Source: Rosistilla ulvae
GTDB taxonomy: Bacteria; Planctomycetota; Planctomycetia; Pirellulales; Pirellulaceae
Direction of reading: 5' to 3'
Length of the DNA: 64,000 bases
NCBI RefSeq assembly: GCF_007741475.1
Contig: NZ_CP036261.1
Location: forward strand, 7,317,798-7,381,797
The notes beneath the pieces were generated by a model. That model searched no databases and was not told where the DNA came from. It saw nothing but the letters and a program-made list of their open reading frames with translations. The translations under genes and the position numbers were made by a program. This document shows, piece by piece, positions 54,195 through 63,885 of this stretch (its first letter is position 1; each line of letters begins with the position of its first letter).

Positions 54195-54207
54195 GCTCTC
54201 TTTCATC

Positions 54208-54450
54208 CGCCCAGCGAAGTAGGAAAGGAAGAGCAGGAAGTTTTCCGGCGACGGGTCTTCCAAACTCCATCGAGCATCATCGCTCGACTCCCCTCCCCGA
54301 ACTTCGCTGCGCTGGTTCGACCCTCCCCGCAAACTGCGTTTGGGGAGGGTGAAGTGAAGGTTAGCTTCACCGCCTCGATTCCGTCTTCACCCACCCGGCA
54401 AAAACGGAAGGGTTGGAGAACAAGAGTTTAGCGAGTTTTCCGATAAGGGT
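54208..54450. repeat. Dispersed copy of the 183-bp repeat
   Basis: The block CCCCTCCCCGAACTTCGC and the hairpin-forming CCCTCCCCGCAAACTGCG match the array at 35142-35613, with about one-tenth of bases changed. The second half is more diverged. It lies between the 894-codon ORF and the MoxR gene. Confidence 0.85.
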
Positions 54451-54537
54451 CGTCGACAGGCTCGAACACCGCGGACTCGGGGCGGCAGACTCCTCGGCGA
54501 CTGCCCCTTCTCGCTTTCCTTCCTAGTCGGCCCGGTA

Positions 54538-54543
54538 TAATGT
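54538..54543 (+). promoter_or_regulatory. Possible -10 element (TATAAT) of the MoxR gene
   Basis: Exact TATAAT about 60 bases upstream of the ATG at 54605. The -35 region (CTTTCC or GCTTTC) is weak, so the promoter is a guess. Confidence 0.4.
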
Positions 54544-54604
54544 TCCTGTACCCGCCTGCGTCATCCGTCTCTGCCTCAATCGAATCCCCAGGTCACCGAT
54601 CTGC

Positions 54605-56029
54605 ATGAGTACCCCAAGCGAAGTCCCCTCCATTTCGAATCTCAGTGAACTGCGCCAATCGGGCTGGAAATCGAAGACCGTCAAACACGAGCTGCGCGAT
54701 AACTTTCTGGTGGCGTTGCAGGCTGGCGACGAACTGTTCCCCGGCATCGTAGGCTACGACGACACGGTCATTCCCGAGATCAATCTGGCGATCCTGGCGG
54801 GGCACGACATGCTGTTCCTGGGCGAAAAGGGACAAGCGAAGAGCCGCATCATGCGGATGTTGGTCCGCTTTCTCGACGAGTGGACTCCCTACATCGATCA
54901 TCCCGAATTGCCGGTCCACGAAGATCCGATGGACCCGATCACCGCCTTGGGGAAGCGTTTGGTGAAGGAACTGCCCGAGGATCAGATCAAGATCGCTTGG
55001 TGGCATCGCAACGATCGGTACAGCGAACGGTTGAGTCCCGGGACAAAGTTCGCCGACATCATCGGTGAGATCGACCCGGGCAAACTGACAAGCGGTGTCA
55101 GCATGAACGCCGAAGCGGCACTCGCGTTTGGCTTGATTCCACGGATGCACCGCGGCATCTTTGCGATGAACGAATTGCCCGAACTGGATGATCTCGTACA
55201 GGTCGGTCTGTTCAACATCCTCGAGGAACGGGATGTCCAGATCCGCGGCTATCCGATCAAATTCGATCTCGATGTGATGATCCTCTTCTCCGCCAACCCC
55301 AGCACCTACAACCGCTCGGGCAAAGTGATTCCACAGTTGAAGGATCGGATCGGGTCGATCATCCAAACGCATTACCCCAGCGACCGCGACCAGGGGATTG
55401 CGATCTTGCAGCAGGAAGCCAACGACGATCTCGGTGGACCGTTCCCCGTCCAGGTGCCGTATTTCATGTACGAAGTGGTCGAAGAGATCACCAACCAGGC
55501 GCGGCGCAGCAAGTTCATCGATCATCAATCCGGCGTGTCGGCGAGGTTCTCGTTGGCGAACTTCCGCACGATGGTCGCCTCGGCGCGGCAGCGTTCGGTC
55601 GTCCTCGGCGAATCCCCCGCGGTGCCGCGGATCAGCGACCTCGGTCACATCTACAGCAGTGCCCTGGGGAAGCTGGAGCTGGATCTGATGGGCAGCCATC
55701 AAATGAGCGAACGCCAAGTCCTGGACGCCGTCGTCGCCGAAGCGATTCAGGTCGTCTTCCAGAAATATGTCGAACAGCATGGCACCGCAGAGATTGGCGA
55801 GATCTTCAAGAAGGGAGTGCGCGTCGAGGTCGGCGACATGTTGCCCTCTTCGGTTTATGCGGAACGGTTGAAGCGAGTGCCTCCGGTTTGGGAGAAGGCG
55901 TTTGAAGTCAACGCCAGCGCCAGCGAGCCGGTTCGCGCCAGCTGCGTCGAATTTGTGCTGGCGGGCTTGTACAGCATGGATCACATCAGCCGGTCGCAGC
56001 GACACGGATCGATCGAATACGAAATCTAA
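54605..56029 (+). CDS. MoxR-type/ChlI-like AAA+ ATPase
   Basis: 474 residues. AAA+ domain with Walker A GEKGQAKS (73-80), a Walker B-like strand [14 protein letters not shown] in which Asn replaces the first acidic residue of DE (hhhhNE), and the sensor region [13 protein letters not shown]. The C-terminal part (from about 310) has the lid helices and a further conserved segment ([21 protein letters not shown]). The closest described relatives are MoxR and the magnesium-chelatase I subunit. The VWA gene begins about 200 bases downstream on the same strand; MoxR-type ATPases act with VWA proteins in folding or metal-cofactor insertion. Chelatase function is not implied. Confidence 0.92.
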   Translation: MSTPSEVPSISNLSELRQSGWKSKTVKHELRDNFLVALQAGDELFPGIVGYDDTVIPEINLAILAGHDMLFLGEKGQAKSRIMRMLVRFLDEWTPYIDHPELPVHEDPMDPITALGKRLVKELPEDQIKIAWWHRNDRYSERLSPGTKFADIIGEIDPGKLTSGVSMNAEAALAFGLIPRMHRGIFAMNELPELDDLVQVGLFNILEERDVQIRGYPIKFDLDVMILFSANPSTYNRSGKVIPQLKDRIGSIIQTHYPSDRDQGIAILQQEANDDLGGPFPVQVPYFMYEVVEEITNQARRSKFIDHQSGVSARFSLANFRTMVASARQRSVVLGESPAVPRISDLGHIYSSALGKLELDLMGSHQMSERQVLDAVVAEAIQVVFQKYVEQHGTAEIGEIFKKGVRVEVGDMLPSSVYAERLKRVPPVWEKAFEVNASASEPVRASCVEFVLAGLYSMDHISRSQRHGSIEYEI

Positions 56030-56050
56030 GCCAGCCTGCAAGGAGACTTT

Positions 56051-56130
56051 TCGTTTAACCGCGTGGGCATCCCCCCGCGTTTTTGAAGAGGCTTGTCGTT
56101 TAACCGCGTGGGCATCGCCCCGAGTTTTTT
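56051..56130. repeat. Two direct repeats between the MoxR and VWA genes
   Basis: TCGTTTAACCGCGTGGGCAT begins at 56051 and again at 56096, followed each time by CCCC and a run of five to six T. The period is 45 bases. The unit itself (GTGGGCATCCCCCCGC) can fold. It could be a terminator-like or regulatory element in the short operon spacer. Confidence 0.8.
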
Positions 56131-56233
56131 ATGGGCAGGGCGGCCCGATGGCGGTGAAACGAAAAAATGCAATGCGACCTGCTTAAGTCAGCAACTGCGC
56201 CGTAACGGGGCCTGTAGCAACAAGAAGATCATT

Positions 56234-57934
56234 ATGAAAAAACGTCCTGGCGGGATCATCCATTCGTATCAGAAATTTGATCCGGCGCAATTCCCCAGCC
56301 CGACGCAGCCGCCTCCCGATTTGGTCTCGTCGGCGTTTGAACACGCGATGATGTTCGGCAACTATCGCGAGTTGTCCGAAGAGGAGTTGGCCCGCGCGGT
56401 GCGACTCGATCCCAGCCAGATCGCCGGCCTGGGGCCGAGCATCGACATGTTGCGCCAGATGCTCGAAGAGCGGAAACGCAAAATCCTGGAGACCTACGAA
56501 ACCGCAGCGGCTCAAAAGCGCGCCCGCCGTGCGTACCAACAGAGTGCCAGTGCTGTCCGTCCGCCCAAAGATCTGGAGAAGGCGTACCGCCGCGGGATCG
56601 CCGAAGAACAGCCGTATGATCTGGAACGGCTGTGGTATCGGGCCGACAGCGATCACTCTCCTTTTGCTCTCGGTTTGCTGGGCGTGATGCAGCGGATGAA
56701 CGACAAGCTGCAGATCGCTGAACTTGTCAGCAAATATGAGTTCACCGGCCGGGAACCGATGTCGGTCCCCAAGGCGTTGGAGATCAAGGAGGAGTTGGAG
56801 AAGATCGATGAACTGCTGCGGCAGCTCGAAGAAGCTGCCAAGACGGCGCAGATCGGGATCATCGATATGGATCTGTTGCAGGAGTTCACCGAGCCGGGCG
56901 ATTTGAATCAACTGGAAGAACTCCGCCAGCAGGTCGAGAACTACATGCGCGAACAGGCCGAACGGCAGGGGCTCGACCGCGATAACAAAACCGGCAACTA
57001 CCGACTGACACCGCACGCCTACAAGCTGTTCCAGGGAAAACTGCTGTCGCGGATCTTCAGCGACCTGCAAGCCTCTCGCAGCGGCCGGCATCCCGACGCG
57101 GTCGAAGGGGACGGAGCGGTGGAACTGCAGCAGACCAAGCCCTACGAATTCGGCGACAGCGTTGCCAACATCGACCTCCCGCAGACCGTCATCAACGCCC
57201 TGTTGCGGCATGGCGACACGCGGCCGCTACAGTTGCGCAGCGAGGATATCGAAATCCACAAGACGCGGAACCATCCCAAGTGCGCCACGTGCGTGATCAT
57301 GGATATGAGTGGTTCGATGCGGTACGACGGGCAATACATCAACGTCAAACGGATGGCCTTGGCGCTGCAGGGACTGATCACCAGCGAATACCCCGGCGAC
57401 TTCCTGCGGTTTATCGAAATGTACACCTTCGCCAAGATGCGGCACGCCAGCGAGTTGATCGAACTGATGCCCAAGCCGGTCACGATCCACGATCCTTGGG
57501 TGCGGTTGAGAGCGGATATGAGTCGCGAGGATATCAGCGAATCGCAGATCCATCCTCACTTCACCAACATCCAACGCTCGCTGCAATTGGCTCGGCAGAA
57601 TCTGGTGACGACCGACACGCCCAACCGTCAGATCGTATTGATCACCGACGGCCTGCCGACAGCCCACTTCGAAGACAACAACCTGTTCATGCTCTACCCG
57701 CCCGATCCGCAGACCGAACAAGCGACGATGCGTGAAGCGATGCTCTGTCATCGCGAGGGGATTACGATCAACATTTTCTTGATCCCCAGTTGGTCGCAGA
57801 GCGAAGCGGACATCCGGTTTGCGTATCGATTAGCCGAAAGCACCAAAGGCCGGGTGATCTTTACCAGCGGCAAAGACCTCGATCGCTTCGTCATCTGGGA
57901 TTACGTCAGCAACCGCCGCGAGATCATCGGTTAG
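56234..57934 (+). CDS. VWA-domain protein, ChlD-like partner of the MoxR ATPase
   Basis: 566 residues from the ATG at 56234. The N-terminal part is helical and rich in Arg, Gln and Glu (including IKEELEKIDELLRQLEE, a coiled coil near 175-190). The C-terminal von Willebrand A domain (about 345-540) carries the metal-ion site DMSGSM (357-362, DxSxS), the later Thr/Asp positions in ITDGLPTAHF. In the same arrangement as ChlI-ChlD or RavA-ViaA, the AAA+ and VWA partners form a complex. The earlier part of the frame, back to 56093, contains repeat DNA and is not coding. No signal peptide, so cytoplasmic. Confidence 0.9.
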   Translation: MKKRPGGIIHSYQKFDPAQFPSPTQPPPDLVSSAFEHAMMFGNYRELSEEELARAVRLDPSQIAGLGPSIDMLRQMLEERKRKILETYETAAAQKRARRAYQQSASAVRPPKDLEKAYRRGIAEEQPYDLERLWYRADSDHSPFALGLLGVMQRMNDKLQIAELVSKYEFTGREPMSVPKALEIKEELEKIDELLRQLEEAAKTAQIGIIDMDLLQEFTEPGDLNQLEELRQQVENYMREQAERQGLDRDNKTGNYRLTPHAYKLFQGKLLSRIFSDLQASRSGRHPDAVEGDGAVELQQTKPYEFGDSVANIDLPQTVINALLRHGDTRPLQLRSEDIEIHKTRNHPKCATCVIMDMSGSMRYDGQYINVKRMALALQGLITSEYPGDFLRFIEMYTFAKMRHASELIELMPKPVTIHDPWVRLRADMSREDISESQIHPHFTNIQRSLQLARQNLVTTDTPNRQIVLITDGLPTAHFEDNNLFMLYPPDPQTEQATMREAMLCHREGITINIFLIPSWSQSEADIRFAYRLAESTKGRVIFTSGKDLDRFVIWDYVSNRREIIG

Positions 57935-58530
57935 CCAAAGGTCGCCACCAAAAATACGGGCGAGAAATACCAGCACGAAGCGCAAGCGAGTGAACTCTCG
58001 GCAAACAATCACTCGCTTGCGCTTCGTGCTCGTATGGGCCGCACGCACTTTCGCGGAGCGAAAGGCGACCAACCAACCGATCATCCGTCACCAAGACAAC
58101 ATCGCTCGAGGAAGCGACCAAGGCCGGAGGCCGACACATCTCCTGCCGGGGTCGTAAGGCCCCGGTGCCTTGCAGGTAGGAAGCGAGCGATGGTCGCCTT
58201 TCGCTCCGCGAAAGTGCGTCCGCGCCACATCCTCTCTCACGAATCGCCGCCAAAAACACGAGCACGAAATACTAGCACGAAGCGCGAGCGAGTGAACTCT
58301 CGAGAGAAACAATCACTCGCTTGCGCGTCGTGCTAGTATGGGCGATGGTCGCCTTTCGCTCCGCGAAAGTGCGTCCGCGCCACATCCTCTCCCCTAAATC
58401 GCCGCCAAAAACGCGAGCACGAAATGCCAGCACGAAACGCAAGCGAGTGAACTCTCGAGAGAAAAATCACTTGCTTGCGCTTCGTGCTGGTATGGGTACG
58501 CACTTTCGCGGAGCGAAAGGCGACCAACTT
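57935..58530. repeat. Array of palindromic repeats, three large hairpins
   Basis: Three copies of a hairpin whose arms contain AGCACGAAGCGCAAGCGAG and its inverse. In the first copy the arms (57973-57994 and 58010-58031) are perfectly complementary over 22 bases; the second (58273-58335) and third (58428-58490) have one or two changes. Between them lie blocks TCGCCTTTCGCTCCGCGAAAG, which are in turn inverted copies (near 58043-58073, 58189-58235, 58344-58390 and 58497-58527). The array fills the gap between the VWA gene and the RND gene. No gene is supported. Confidence 0.92.
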
Positions 58531-61500
58531 TTACGACGCGATGCTGCTGGCGGAGTCGACCCGTGCGGGTTCGTTCTTGGTCGGCTTCATCAACCAACCG
58601 GGCAGCTTGCCCAGGTCGTCGAAGAAGGTGTACAGCACGGGGATCGCCAGCAGCGTCAGGATCAACGACAGCGTCTGGCCGCCGGCCGCCAGCACGGCGA
58701 TCGAACGCCGCTCCTCGGCTCCCGGCCCCGTTGCGATCAACAGCGGCAGCAGGCCGGCGACAAACGAAACCGTCGTCATCAGAATTGGACGCAAGCGGTC
58801 GCGGTTGGCTTGCATGATCGCATCGTGCCGGCCGATCCCTTGCGATCGCAGCGCGTTGGTGTGATCGACTTGCAAAATCGCCGCCTTCTTGACCACGCCA
58901 AACAGCACCAAGATGCCAAGCGCCGAATAAAGGTTCAACGTCTCGCCCCCCCAATACAGACTGATCAAACCAAACGGAATCGCCAGTGGCAGCGACAGGA
59001 GAATGATCAGCGGGTAGACCATGTTCTCGTACTGAGCCGCCAGCACGATGTACATGAAGATGAACGACAACACAAACGTCCAACCGAAGTCGGTGATCGT
59101 TCGTTCCAGCTCGCGGCCGCCGCCGAGGATCTCATAGTTAAAGCCTTCGGGCAGACCGATTTCGTTTGCCACCTGCTCCATCGCTTCGATCCGGTCGGCC
59201 AACGCGTAACCGTTGGCGATGTTTGCTCGCACCGACACCATCCGCTGGCGACTCAATCGGTCGATTCGCGACGCCGCCTGGCTGTATTCGAAATCGACAA
59301 CGTTATCGATCCGCGTCATCGAACCACTCAGCCCCGTCTCGATCGCCGCGACGACTAAATCGTTCGCCGACGTGGTCGGCAGCATCGGATTGGTCCGCAC
59401 GTACAATTGAGAGATCGATTGGATGTCGTTCCGGTCCAGGCCGACAAGCCGCAGTTCGACATCGTATGCGTCGCCTGCCGATTGATCCAAGTATCGCGAG
59501 ACGCGGTCGTCGCCGCCGACGGCCACTCGCAGTGTATCGGCGATCTCACGCACCTCGACCCCAAGCGCCGCCGCCCGTTGGCGATCGATCGATACCAGCA
59601 GTTCGGGGTTGTTGATCTGCAGCGTCGAATAGACGTCGACGATTCCCGGGATCTCTTTGACCCTGGCCTTCATCTTGTCGCTGAATTCCAGCAGCTTCTC
59701 GGCGTCGGGGCCCATGATTGCAAAGTCGATGTCGACCGGGGCTCCCTGCCGCAGCGAGGTCAGGTTGCGGACCGATAGCCGCAGATCTTTGATCGGAGAC
59801 AATCGCTTACGGATCTCTCCCATCTTTTCGCGTTGAGTGAAGTTTCCACGAAACGCAGCCTTCGGATCACCGGCCAGCAAGCCGTCCCAGAGTCGCCCGA
59901 ACGAAAACGTTCGCTCGCGACTGTCCTGCAGACGGATATACATCTGCGCCCGATTCACATCGCCGTAGCCGCCGGTTCCAACGGTGGTCATCACCGTCTC
60001 GATGCCATCGATCTTCCCCAGTTCCGCCTCCACGCGATCGATCGTCTCCCGCATCGCCAGCAAGCTCGCCCCCGGTTTCGCCTCCGCTCGAATCTCAAAC
60101 TCCGATTCGTCGACGTTCAACGGGATGTAATCGCGGCGCACCCATTGGCTCAGCGGAATGTTCGACGCGATCACCAACACCACGACGACTAACACCAGCC
60201 AACGGAACCGCAACGCCCGGGCCAGCATCCATAGATAAGCTCCCTCGATCCAGGAGTAGACGCCGCCACGCGATTTGACAGCCGCACTCTTTTTCGACTT
60301 GCCGGACTCGTCTTCGGTCGGCTTGTCGATCGGCCGCAACAACTTGCTGCACATCATCGGCGTCAATGAGAAACTGACAAGCATCGAGATCAGGATCGCC
60401 ACGGTCGCCGTCACGCCAAACTCGAACAACAGTCGCCCCGTGACGCTCGACAGAAACGAGACCGGCAGGAAGACGATCACCAGCGAGATCGTCGTCGCCA
60501 GAACCGCCAGGCCGATCTCTTTGGTTCCCGTAACGGCGGCTTCTGCCGGCGCCATCCCCTTCTCTTCGATGCAGTGGAAGACGTTTTCGAGTACCACGAT
60601 CGCATCGTCGATCACCACGCCAACCATCAACACCAGGGCTAGCATCGTGACGTTGTTTAGCGTGAAGCCAAACCATTTCATAAACGCAAACGTCGCGATG
60701 ATCGATGCCGGGATCGCGACCGACGCGATGATCGTCGACCGCCACGACCGCATGAACAACATCACCGTTAGGCAGGCGAGGATACTTCCGGAGATCAGGT
60801 GGCGTTCGATCTCGTGCAGCGCTTCGACGATGTATCGCGATTGGTCCTGGATGACTTCGACGCGGATGTCGTCGGGCAGCAACTCCTGGCTGCGCGGCAA
60901 TTGCTCTTTGATCGCATCGATCACCGCGACCGTGTTCTCGCCGCTCTGGCGTTGGATCTCCAACAGGACCGCCGGCTCGCCGTTGAGTCGCGCCAGCGTG
61001 CGGACCTCTTTGGTTCCGTCGGTCACTGTCCCCAGTTCGCTCAACCGCACCGCGGTGTCGCCGACCGTGGCGACGGTTAAGTCGGGAAACCGATGCGATT
61101 CGGAGATTCGCCCCAGCGTTCGCAGCGACCGTTCGCGTTGTCCTTCGTTCATCAATCCGCCCGGCACCTCGGCGTTTTGACGCACCAGGGCGTCGCGAAC
61201 TTGCAGGATCGACAGCCGGTGTGCCGCCAATCGGCGGGCGTCGATGTCGACCTGGATCGCCCGGTCGGCCGCTCCGGAGATCTTCACCTCGCCGACGCCG
61301 CTGGAGGATTCGATCACGTTTTTGACATACCGATCGGCCATCACGTACAGTTCGCGAGCCGACCGCGGGCCCGAGACGGCCAGCGTCATGATCGGCGATG
61401 AATCGAGATCGCGTTTCTGCACGATCGGTGGATCGATCCCTGGTGGCAACAGGTTGGCGACTCCCGCCACCGCATCGCGAACGTCTTGAATCGCCGCGTC

Positions 61501-61806
61501 GATGTCGCGATCCAGTTCGATGGTGACGATCACAAACGAGCGACCGTTGGCCGAGATCGATCGCAGTTCGTCGATCCCCGCGACCGTCGCAACCGCGTCT
61601 TCGATGACGCTGCTGACCTCCGATTCCACCTCCTCTGCCGCCGCGCCGAGATACGTCGTGCGGACAAAGACCTGCGGCATGTCGAGGTTCGGGAACCTGT
61701 CGACGCCCAGCTGTGGAAACGCAACAGCTCCAGCGACGACCAACGCAGTGATCAACATCAAAGCGAAGACCGGACGCTTCACGCAAACTTCAGCTAGCCA
61801 ATACAA
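58531..61806 (-). CDS. RND-family inner-membrane efflux transporter
   Basis: Proton-driven exporter of drugs, solvents or other small molecules across both membranes. 1091 residues with the HAE1-like layout: a first membrane helix (RPVFALMLITALVVAGAVAFPQLGV), a large periplasmic loop (porter and docking), helices around 340-480, a second loop, and helices to the end. Conserved family features include LPPGIDPP, the helix with VVIDDAIVVLENV (the two Asp residues of the proton relay), LEFSDKMKARVKEIPGIVDV and LFGVVKKAAILQVDHTN. The TTG start at 61806 has AGGGAACGAGAG upstream and gives MYWLAEVCVKRPVFAL. It follows its adaptor by 120 bases. No outer-membrane factor is in the window. Substrate cannot be told. 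Confidence 0.94.
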   Translation of the reverse strand: MYWLAEVCVKRPVFALMLITALVVAGAVAFPQLGVDRFPNLDMPQVFVRTTYLGAAAEEVESEVSSVIEDAVATVAGIDELRSISANGRSFVIVTIELDRDIDAAIQDVRDAVAGVANLLPPGIDPPIVQKRDLDSSPIMTLAVSGPRSARELYVMADRYVKNVIESSSGVGEVKISGAADRAIQVDIDARRLAAHRLSILQVRDALVRQNAEVPGGLMNEGQRERSLRTLGRISESHRFPDLTVATVGDTAVRLSELGTVTDGTKEVRTLARLNGEPAVLLEIQRQSGENTVAVIDAIKEQLPRSQELLPDDIRVEVIQDQSRYIVEALHEIERHLISGSILACLTVMLFMRSWRSTIIASVAIPASIIATFAFMKWFGFTLNNVTMLALVLMVGVVIDDAIVVLENVFHCIEEKGMAPAEAAVTGTKEIGLAVLATTISLVIVFLPVSFLSSVTGRLLFEFGVTATVAILISMLVSFSLTPMMCSKLLRPIDKPTEDESGKSKKSAAVKSRGGVYSWIEGAYLWMLARALRFRWLVLVVVVLVIASNIPLSQWVRRDYIPLNVDESEFEIRAEAKPGASLLAMRETIDRVEAELGKIDGIETVMTTVGTGGYGDVNRAQMYIRLQDSRERTFSFGRLWDGLLAGDPKAAFRGNFTQREKMGEIRKRLSPIKDLRLSVRNLTSLRQGAPVDIDFAIMGPDAEKLLEFSDKMKARVKEIPGIVDVYSTLQINNPELLVSIDRQRAAALGVEVREIADTLRVAVGGDDRVSRYLDQSAGDAYDVELRLVGLDRNDIQSISQLYVRTNPMLPTTSANDLVVAAIETGLSGSMTRIDNVVDFEYSQAASRIDRLSRQRMVSVRANIANGYALADRIEAMEQVANEIGLPEGFNYEILGGGRELERTITDFGWTFVLSFIFMYIVLAAQYENMVYPLIILLSLPLAIPFGLISLYWGGETLNLYSALGILVLFGVVKKAAILQVDHTNALRSQGIGRHDAIMQANRDRLRPILMTTVSFVAGLLPLLIATGPGAEERRSIAVLAAGGQTLSLILTLLAIPVLYTFFDDLGKLPGWLMKPTKNEPARVDSASSIAS

Positions 61807-61928
61807 AGCTCTCGTTCCCTATGAGCGACTATTTTGAGTTGGGGGATTAGCCCCAGAGAAATTTCACGGCGGGCGGGATTCCGAAGAGCGTTGAAAAACA
61901 TCGCCCACCGGTTGATCGTCTTGTTAAG

Positions 61929-63164
61929 TTAAGGCTTGATCTTCGCGATCCGACCCTGCGACGCATCGCGTAAGATCACGTCTCCCGATTGCAGCCCTTG
62001 CAGAACTTCCAGCTGCCCGTCGCGGCGTTTTCCGATCAGCACCTCCTGCTCGACAAGCGCACCATCGACAACCTTCCAGGCCTTCTCAGCTCCCGCGAAT
62101 TCGTTGATCGCCGATTGCGGGACGACCAAGCCGGTGGCGTCGTCGTCGACCACGATCTCCGCTTCGGCAAACAGCCCGCCTCGAAGCTCTTGTCCCTCGT
62201 TTTCGATCTCCGCCTCGAAGACCAACGAACGACTCTGCTGATCCAACATCGGGCTGATCCGCGTGATCGTTGCCGTCCGCGGTTCTGGGACCGATTCGAT
62301 TTGCAGCCGCACCTGTTGGCCCAACGAAAGTGCCTGAGCGCGTCGCTCGGGAACCGAGCTGCGGAAACGCAGCGGCGAGGTGCGGACGACGACAGCGATA
62401 CTCTGGCCTACCGAGATGTAGGACCCCGGTGCGGTCAGCCGCTGGTGAATGAAGCCCTCCAGCGGTGATCGGATGATCGCGTCGGTCAACTGATTGCGAG
62501 CGAGCGATAGTTCGGCTTGGTAGCTGCCGATCGCGGCGATCTTTTCGTAGACGCCGTTCAGTGCTGAAGCGTATCGAGCTTCGGCGACCCGTTCCGCAGC
62601 CGCTGCGAGTTCGTATTCCCCTTCGGAGACAGCCTTCTGAACTCTCAGGCTCTCGAGTCGCTTGAGGCTGCTTTGCGTCTCTTCCCACAGCGCCCGCTGC
62701 TGGCGAACCGGCGGAGCGTTTTCGGGATTTAGTTCGGAGACCGGCACGCCAGCCCGCAACCCAACCGCCGCGCGGGCTTGTTCCAATTGAGCTTCGGTCT
62801 GGTCGACCTTCAGTTGAAATTCGGCTTGGTCCAGCGTCACCAACGGATCGCCGACGTTGACATAATCGCCCAGGTCGACATGCACCTCCGCCACGCGGCC
62901 GGCGACCTTCGCCCCCACGACCGATTCTTCGTCGGCATCCAAACTCCCCTGGCTGCGGACGATCGTCGGCCAGGGCTGCAGCGCCACCGTGATCAGCTCC
63001 GCCTCGATCGTCTCCATCGGCTCCGGCTTCGGTTCGGACTTCATCGCCGCTGCCGGGGAATCGCAGCCCGTCGCTGTTAATAACAGCCAAGGGACCAGGC
63101 AGGCGGCAGCACCGATGTAATGCGCGCGACGGGAAGCAGTAACTAACGACGTGGGACTTTGCAT
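61929..63164 (-). CDS. Periplasmic adaptor (membrane-fusion lipoprotein) of the RND pump
   Basis: 411 residues from the ATG at 63164, giving a lipoprotein signal ending in LTATGC; an earlier ATG (63200) or the frame start at 63221 would only lengthen the N-terminus. After it come the barrel-sandwich half (TIVRSQGSLDADEESVVGAKVAGRVAEVHVDLGDYVNVGDPLVTLDQAEF), a long alpha-hairpin (about 120-220: QTEAQLEQARAAVGL, SSLKRLESLRVQKAVSEGEYELAAAAERVAEARYAS), the second half (RSPLEGFIHQRLTAPGSYISVGQ) and the beta-barrel (SVPERRAQALSLGQQVRLQI). This is the usual adaptor fold. It is the first gene of the pump operon. Confidence 0.92.
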   Translation of the reverse strand: MQSPTSLVTASRRAHYIGAAACLVPWLLLTATGCDSPAAAMKSEPKPEPMETIEAELITVALQPWPTIVRSQGSLDADEESVVGAKVAGRVAEVHVDLGDYVNVGDPLVTLDQAEFQLKVDQTEAQLEQARAAVGLRAGVPVSELNPENAPPVRQQRALWEETQSSLKRLESLRVQKAVSEGEYELAAAAERVAEARYASALNGVYEKIAAIGSYQAELSLARNQLTDAIIRSPLEGFIHQRLTAPGSYISVGQSIAVVVRTSPLRFRSSVPERRAQALSLGQQVRLQIESVPEPRTATITRISPMLDQQSRSLVFEAEIENEGQELRGGLFAEAEIVVDDDATGLVVPQSAINEFAGAEKAWKVVDGALVEQEVLIGKRRDGQLEVLQGLQSGDVILRDASQGRIAKIKP

Positions 63165-63665
63165 GGTAGGCCGGTGGGAGCGAGGCGGGGGCTTTGTCAT
63201 TTTAACGGATTCGGTGGTCACCTTTGGCGTGACAACCGGCGGCGAATCCCTGCGGAAGGCAATTGAGTAAAACCCCGCAAGACGTAAATCGGATCGCGCA
63301 AAAACTCAAAAATGGCAGAAAGCGAACCCCTATTTAAATCGTTGGTGGGCGATGAAGCAAGCAAATCCTGCAGCGAACTTCTACAGTTCTCCCCGCCTTT
63401 TGCTAGCGAGCCCCCCCGGAGCGGAACATCGTCGATCCGCGAGCCCGTCAAAGCAGCAAAAATCACGATTTCTGCGAACCGCGTGCCCCGCAATGTCTCA
63501 TGGATTCACAGACGACCCGGGCGGTTCCGGCTAGGAGCAGCCGATCCGGAGAGCAATGGCGGGCATTACGGCAACGGGCGCTGCAAGAAAAGCAGAATTG
63601 AGTCCCAGAACTTCGAGTCCGGCTTGCCAGCGTAAATCAAAAAAGCTATGCTTCATCGCAGCAAC
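63165..63665. other. Gap of about 500 bp upstream of the tRNA gene
   Basis: Holds the promoter of the adaptor-RND operon and of the tRNA. A 107-codon plus-strand frame (63312-63635) overlaps a minus-strand one and has no domain; I do not call it. The tRNA promoter is listed separately. Confidence 0.5.
63624..63652 (+). promoter_or_regulatory. Sigma-70-like promoter of tRNA-Arg
   Basis: TTGCCA at 63624-63629 and TATGCT at 63647-63652 with a 17-base spacer. The predicted start is only a few bases before the mature tRNA. Confidence 0.75.
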
Positions 63666-63739
<74 letters not shown>

Positions 63740-63766
63740 CTCGACTTACGTCGATTCTCCATCTGA

Positions 63767-63798
63767 AGTGTATCCAATTTTTTTGGGTACACTTTTTT
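63767..63798 (+). terminator. Intrinsic terminator after tRNA-Arg
   Basis: AGTGTATCC (63767-63775) pairs with GGGTACACT (63785-63793; one G-U pair), followed by five or more T. It lies 28 bases after the tRNA. Confidence 0.85.
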
Positions 63799-63885
63799 CA
63801 TAGGGCGATTGCCTGCCCTGTTCTTCGCTCTGTTTCGCGCGAAGCTTCTGCTCTTTGGATTGTTCTCGCATTGAGCTCGATCCCC

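Larger units (their letters stand above)
54195..54604. other. Intergenic gap with a copy of the 183-bp repeat family
   Basis: About 410 bases. Apart from the repeat copy (54208-54450) and the putative -10 TATAAT (54538-54543) for the MoxR gene, no feature was recognised. Confidence 0.55.

Noticed and set aside
58195-58530. Frames encoding VAFRSAKVR-type peptides near 58.2-58.5 kb
   Set aside because: These translate the palindromic array; the same peptides recur wherever the repeat does, in several frames and both strands.
63312-63635. 107-codon plus-strand frame before the tRNA gene
   Set aside because: No domain or ribosome site; it overlaps a minus-strand frame of equal length and lies in the promoter region of the adaptor gene.
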